Source of the DNA: Acetobacteraceae bacterium
GTDB lineage: Bacteria > Pseudomonadota > Alphaproteobacteria > Acetobacterales > Acetobacteraceae
Assembly: GCA_009693795.1 (NCBI GenBank)
Contig: SHWN01000004.1
Span: 1-42,185, forward strand
Length of the DNA: 42,185 nucleotides
Direction of reading: 5' to 3'
Part shown: one piece after another, positions 37,901 through 42,185 of the stretch
Numbering within the stretch: the stretch's first letter is position 1
How the letters are laid out: each line of letters opens with the position of its first letter
The notes under the pieces: model-generated
What the model was told of the DNA's origin: nothing
Seen by the model: only the letters and a program-made list of their open reading frames with translations
The model's database searches: none
Program-made: the position numbers and the translations under genes

Positions 37901-38776
37901 TTACGTCTCGAAGCGCCAGGCCTCCGGTACCAGGGCGTAGCCGGACGCTGAACGATCCAGATAGCCGAAGCCGGGATAGTGCAGATGCATGCCGGCGACG
38001 GGAATTCTGTCCGTCGCCACCATATCGAACACGCGCTTGCGTATGGCGGCGGCGGCGTTGGGGTCGGTATCAAAGGCGATGGTGACTTCGGGGCGGGGGA
38101 TTTGCACTTCCGGGATATGGACGATGTCGCCCCAGACCAGTAATTGCTCGCCGCCCGAAGCAATACGGTAGGAGGTGTGGCCCGGCGTGTGGCCGGGGAT
38201 GGGTTCGGCGGTGACACCGGGGAAGACCTCAGTCGCAGTATTAAAGACGCGCATACGGTCTTTGTAGGGCGCCATCTGTTCGCGGGCGCATTGGAAATAC
38301 ATAAGTTTTTCGCGTTCGTTGCCGCGCGACATGGCGGCGTCGTCGTGCCAGTGACGGGGTTCGTTTTCGTGCACTACCAGCTCGGCATTGGGGAAGAAGC
38401 GGCGGCCAGTTTCGCGTTCCGCGAGACCTGCTGAGTGGTCCGGGTGCATATGTGTCAGCATCACCGCTTCAATGGAGGCCGGATCGACGCCGGCGACCTG
38501 GAGATTGCCTAGTAGCCAGCCCACGGTGCCGCCCAGATAGGTGCCGGAGCCGGTCTCAATGAGTGCGGTCCGGTTGCCATTGCGAATGAGATAGGCGTTG
38601 ACGGAAATCCTTCTGGATGGGCGGAAGCGGGATTGCAGCATGGCCAGGCCCTCTTCGGGCGTGACGCCGCGCAGCACCTCCAGCCCGCCATCAATATAGC
38701 CATCGGCGAGGGCTGTGATAGTGATGTCGCCCACCTTGCGGTGATAGACGCCAGGGATTTGGGGGATGCTGCTCAT
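37901..38776 (-). CDS. MBL-fold metallo-hydrolase
   Basis: LTHMHPDHSAGLAE (HxHxDH), PIPGHTPGHTSYRI, LLVWGDIVHIPEVQ, VAGMHLHYPGFGYL. Confidence 0.92.
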   Translation of the reverse strand: MSSIPQIPGVYHRKVGDITITALADGYIDGGLEVLRGVTPEEGLAMLQSRFRPSRRISVNAYLIRNGNRTALIETGSGTYLGGTVGWLLGNLQVAGVDPASIEAVMLTHMHPDHSAGLAERETGRRFFPNAELVVHENEPRHWHDDAAMSRGNEREKLMYFQCAREQMAPYKDRMRVFNTATEVFPGVTAEPIPGHTPGHTSYRIASGGEQLLVWGDIVHIPEVQIPRPEVTIAFDTDPNAAAAIRKRVFDMVATDRIPVAGMHLHYPGFGYLDRSASGYALVPEAWRFET

Positions 38777-38875
38777 AGAGTTTTCCTAGCTGCGGGACGG
38801 TGCGGGCAGCATGGCGCATTCGGGGGCAAAAGGGGAGGACTTGACCGGCGGGGCGGGCGATGACAGACGCGGCGT

Positions 38876-40435
38876 ATGGATATCACCGCGAACCCGGACG
38901 TCGTCGCCGCTATCGCGCGGCGGCGCACCTTTGCCATTATTTCCCATCCCGATGCGGGCAAGACCACCTTGACCGAGCGGCTGCTGCGCGCCGGTGGCGC
39001 GATCCAGCTGGCGGGCAATGTGCGTGCCAAGGGGGAGCGGCGGCGCACACGATCAGACTGGATGGCGATTGAGCGCGAGCGCGGGATTTCCGTGGTCACA
39101 TCCGTGATGACATTCGAACATGCGGGCTGCGTGTTCAATCTGCTGGACACGCCAGGGCATGAGGATTTTTCCGAAGATACCTATCGGACGCTGACGGCGG
39201 TGGATTCGGCGGTGATGGTGATCGACGCGGCGAAGGGGATCGAGGAGCGGACGCGCAAATTGATCGAAATTTGCCGACTGCGCGATATTCCTATCCTGAC
39301 GTTTATTAACAAAATGGATCGTGAGGCGCGCGATCCGTTTGAGGCCCTGGACGAGATTTCTTCGGCTTTGGCGCTGGATACCGCGCCGGTAAACTGGCCA
39401 GTGGGCCGCGCGGCGACATTTTGCGGCACCTATGATCTGCGCAAGCGACAGTTGAATGTGTCGCAGGAACTGGCGCAGTCCGATCCGCGCTTGCAGACAT
39501 TGGGCGAGGAAGCGGATCTGGTGCATGCGGCGTTGCCGGAATTCAACGAGGAGGAATTCGGGGCGGGGCATTTGACGCCGGTGTTCTTTGGTTCCGCCAT
39601 CAAGGATATCGGTGTGTTGGAATTGCTGGACGCGCTGGCGGAATTTGGGCCGCGCCCGCGCGCGCAGCCGGCCGATAAGAGGGTGGTGCAGGCGACCGAA
39701 GAGCACCTGACGGCCCTGGTGTTCAAGATCCAGGCGAATATGGATCCGAATCATCGCGACCGGATTGCGTTTGCGCGCGTTTGCTCGGGGCGGCTGGTGC
39801 GTGGGATGCGGTTGAAGCAGGTGCGCACGGGCAAGCAGATACCGCTGCACGCGCCGCAATTCTTTTTTGCGCGTGACCGAGAACTGGCAGAGGAGGCGTT
39901 TGCCGGCGATGTGGTGGGGATTCCCAATCACGGAACCTTGCGGATTGGCGACACGCTGACGGACGGGGAAGACATTAACTTCGTCGGCGTGCCGCATTTT
40001 GCGCCGGAGATTTTGCGCCGGGTGCGGCTGGACGATGCGATGAAGGCGAAGAAATTGCGTCAGGCGTTGCAGGAACTGGCGGAGGAAGGCGTGGTGCAGC
40101 TGTTCCGCCCGATGGATGGGGCTCAGCCCTTGGTGGGGGTGGTTGGCACCTTGCAGCTGGATGTCCTAGTGACACGTCTGGCCAATGAATATGGCGTGCC
40201 GATTGGGTTTGAGCCGGTGCCCTATACGATTGCGCGCTGGGTGAACGGCGCAGATCGGGCGGCGCTGGACAAATTCATCGCCGCCAATCGGACCGCCATG
40301 GCCGATGATGTCGATGGCGCGCCGGTTTTTCTGGCCAGCTCCGCCTTTATGATGCGTCGGGCGATGGAAGGGGCGCCGGTATTGACGTTCCGGGACATCA
40401 AGGATGTACGTGCCGAGGTCCAGGGGGGAAGCTGA
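38876..40435 (+). CDS. prfC: Peptide chain release factor 3
   Basis: RRRTFAIISHPDAGKTTLTERLLRAGGAIQLAGNVRAKGERRRTRSDWMAIERERGISVVTSVMTFEHAGCVFNLLDTPGHEDFSEDTYRTLTAVD. Confidence 0.96.
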   Translation: MDITANPDVVAAIARRRTFAIISHPDAGKTTLTERLLRAGGAIQLAGNVRAKGERRRTRSDWMAIERERGISVVTSVMTFEHAGCVFNLLDTPGHEDFSEDTYRTLTAVDSAVMVIDAAKGIEERTRKLIEICRLRDIPILTFINKMDREARDPFEALDEISSALALDTAPVNWPVGRAATFCGTYDLRKRQLNVSQELAQSDPRLQTLGEEADLVHAALPEFNEEEFGAGHLTPVFFGSAIKDIGVLELLDALAEFGPRPRAQPADKRVVQATEEHLTALVFKIQANMDPNHRDRIAFARVCSGRLVRGMRLKQVRTGKQIPLHAPQFFFARDRELAEEAFAGDVVGIPNHGTLRIGDTLTDGEDINFVGVPHFAPEILRRVRLDDAMKAKKLRQALQELAEEGVVQLFRPMDGAQPLVGVVGTLQLDVLVTRLANEYGVPIGFEPVPYTIARWVNGADRAALDKFIAANRTAMADDVDGAPVFLASSAFMMRRAMEGAPVLTFRDIKDVRAEVQGGS

Positions 40436-40563
40436 ATAGGCGATGCCGGCCCGATGTCATTACTGCCGGCACTTTTAGGCTAGCCGCATGGACGTTGTCC
40501 GCATTGACGACGCCCGGAGATGCTCCTTAAGTTATCCGATAATAACCACCTGGAGGACGGCCA

Positions 40564-41811
40564 ATGATATCCCTGTTCATGCACGCATTGGGCGCGGTGA
40601 TACTTGCCGCCACGGTTGGCCTCGCGCCCGCCGCGTTTGCCGCCGAACCTATTCGCCTTGCCTATGTCGATCCACTTTCCGGGACGTTTGCCCAGCAAGG
40701 CGATGCGTCACTGAAAATGTTTTCCTATGTGCTCAGCCGGCTGAATGCGCGTGGTGGCGCGCTGGGGCGCACATTCGAACTCGTACCCTATGACAGCAAG
40801 ATGCAGCCGGCGGAGGCGCTGATCGCGCTGAAAAGCATCACCGATCAGAATATCTCCTTTCTGATGCATTGTGCTGGTTCGAATGTGGCGGCCGCGCTTA
40901 TTGATGGGGTTGCCAAGCATAATGCGCGCAATCCCAATAACCGCGTGCTGTATTTGAACTGTGGCGCGTTGGCGTCGGACCTGACCAACGATAATTGCGA
41001 TTTCTGGCATTTCCGGTTTGTCGGTAACACCGGCATGCGAGCAGCTTCTTTGGTGCGCGCTCTACCGAAGGAGATCACCAGCGTTTATTTGCTGGATCAG
41101 GACTATCTGTTTGGCCAGACCCTGCATCGTGAAACCAAGGAGTGGCTGGCCAGGCTGCGCCCGGATGTGAAGGTCGTTGGTGATGAATTCATACCGCTGG
41201 GAAAAGTAAAGGACTTTTCCTCCTACGCCGCCAAAATCAAGGCATCGGAGGCTCAGGCGCTGATTACCGGTAACTGGGGCCCTGATTTAAATTTGTTGCT
41301 GAAATCTACTGTGGAAGCCGGCCTTGATATTAAGTTTTATACTTATCTGGCGCATGTAGTTGGCGCCGTAACGGCGGCGGGCCCGACGGCGGAGAACCGG
41401 TTGCATTCGGTGATGGAATTCCATCCGAACGTACCTGAAGAAGGCAAGAATGCAGAAGCCGAGGCGTTTGTGGCCGAATGGCGCAAGACGCATAATTTCG
41501 ATTTGTTCCAGTCCAATGTCGTCACCATGCTGGACATGTTGGCCGCGGCCATTACCAAGGCTGGTGGCATCGATCCCTACAAAGTTGCGCTGGCCTTAGA
41601 AGACATCCGGATGAACGATCTGATGGGGAATGAAAACATTATGCGTAAGGAAGACCACCAGATGGTGGAACCTTTCTATGTTGCACGGCTGGTACGCAAT
41701 GCACGCTATGATACCGAAAAAACCGGCCTCGGCTGGCAGACTCAATTGCGCGCTGATGCAAGAGAATTGATGCAGCCCTCGACTTGTAAGATGAAGCGCC
41801 CGGTGCAATAG
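40564..41811 (+). CDS. ABC transporter substrate-binding protein, branched-chain amino acid type (Peripla_BP_6-like)
   Basis: Signal peptide MISLFMHALGAVILAATVGLAPAAFAAEPIRLAYVDPLSGTFAQQGDASLKMF..., NARGGALGRTFELVPYDSKMQPAEA. Confidence 0.88.
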   Translation: MISLFMHALGAVILAATVGLAPAAFAAEPIRLAYVDPLSGTFAQQGDASLKMFSYVLSRLNARGGALGRTFELVPYDSKMQPAEALIALKSITDQNISFLMHCAGSNVAAALIDGVAKHNARNPNNRVLYLNCGALASDLTNDNCDFWHFRFVGNTGMRAASLVRALPKEITSVYLLDQDYLFGQTLHRETKEWLARLRPDVKVVGDEFIPLGKVKDFSSYAAKIKASEAQALITGNWGPDLNLLLKSTVEAGLDIKFYTYLAHVVGAVTAAGPTAENRLHSVMEFHPNVPEEGKNAEAEAFVAEWRKTHNFDLFQSNVVTMLDMLAAAITKAGGIDPYKVALALEDIRMNDLMGNENIMRKEDHQMVEPFYVARLVRNARYDTEKTGLGWQTQLRADARELMQPSTCKMKRPVQ

Positions 41812-41835
41812 CGGGCGCTGTTTCCTCCTGGTGGG

Positions 41836-41866
41836 TGGCCGGCTAGCATGCCGGCCGCCTGTTTTT
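41836..41866 (+). terminator. Rho-independent terminator-like hairpin after the substrate-binding protein gene
   Basis: GGCCGGC-TAGCAT-GCCGGCC followed by GCCTGTTTTT. Confidence 0.65.
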
Positions 41867-41879
41867 CGTCGTCAACCCG

Positions 41880-42185
41880 ATGAAAGGCCTCGTCATGCGC
41901 TTTGGCTTCATGCTGCCCAGTTTTTCCTTTCCGGATCTGGATTACTCAACTGCGGCCAGCCTGCGTGAATTTGCGGTATATGCCGAAAATCTGGGGTATG
42001 ATTCGCTCTGGGTGCCCGAACATCTTCTGACGGCACGTGGGCTGTATGGCACTGCCTGGCTGTCACCGCTGGAAACGCTGTCCTATGTCGCTGGGGCTAC
42101 GCGCAGCATCAAGTTGGCTACCGGAATTTTAATCCTGCCGATCCGCAATCCGGTGTTTATGGCGAAGGAAATTGCCTCATTGCAT
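41880..42185 (+). CDS. LLM-class flavin-dependent oxidoreductase (luciferase-like), N-terminal part cut by the window edge
   Basis: My own translation from ATG 41880: MKGLVMRFGFMLPSFSFPDLDYSTAASLREFAVYAENLGYDSLWVPEHLLTARGLYGTAWLSPLETLSYVAGATRSIKLATGILILPIRNPVFMAKEIASLH. Confidence 0.88.
   Translation, partial: MKGLVMRFGFMLPSFSFPDLDYSTAASLREFAVYAENLGYDSLWVPEHLLTARGLYGTAWLSPLETLSYVAGATRSIKLATGILILPIRNPVFMAKEIASLH

Noticed and set aside
39053-39997. 314-aa minus-strand ORF opposite prfC
   Set aside because: Antisense of a highly conserved gene; composition typical of a complementary-frame artefact.

Overview
The window looks like a chromosomal segment of an Acetobacteraceae-like alphaproteobacterium (inferred from gene content and order; no search was run). 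Most of it is housekeeping: a Fur-family regulator, a CAU-anticodon tRNA, ettA, hldD/rfaD, lgt, a MidA-like methyltransferase, pgeF, trpG-trpD-trpC-moaC, truA-fmt-def, hsp20, a DUF1150 protein, serB, miaA, ilvB-ilvN-ilvC, corA, a UDG family 5/NYN pair, folK, rpoZ-rsh-acpS-lepB-rnc-era, three beta-hydroxyacid-dehydrogenase-like genes, an MBL-fold hydrolase, prfC and a substrate-binding protein. I found no phage, CRISPR array, defence island or obvious new multi-gene system. Two less expected signals stand out. (1) There is a set of palindromic intergenic elements, including a ~130 bp family with TAGAGCATTCG...CGAATGCTCTA ends. In three places the terminal TAG of such an element is also the stop codon of the upstream gene (ilvC, a VOC gene, era), and the palindromes concentrate at convergent gene junctions. 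(2) There is an unusually high number of freshly decaying genes: a FAD monooxygenase, an RTX-type C-terminus, an amidase C-terminus, a UPF0145/YbjQ gene, a macrodomain gene with a frameshift in a G-run, and a small secreted-type protein with an in-frame TAG. A 53-nt predicted three-way-junction element at the broken edge of the amidase remnant and a G11 tract just upstream of the fmt/truA overlap also deserve a check.
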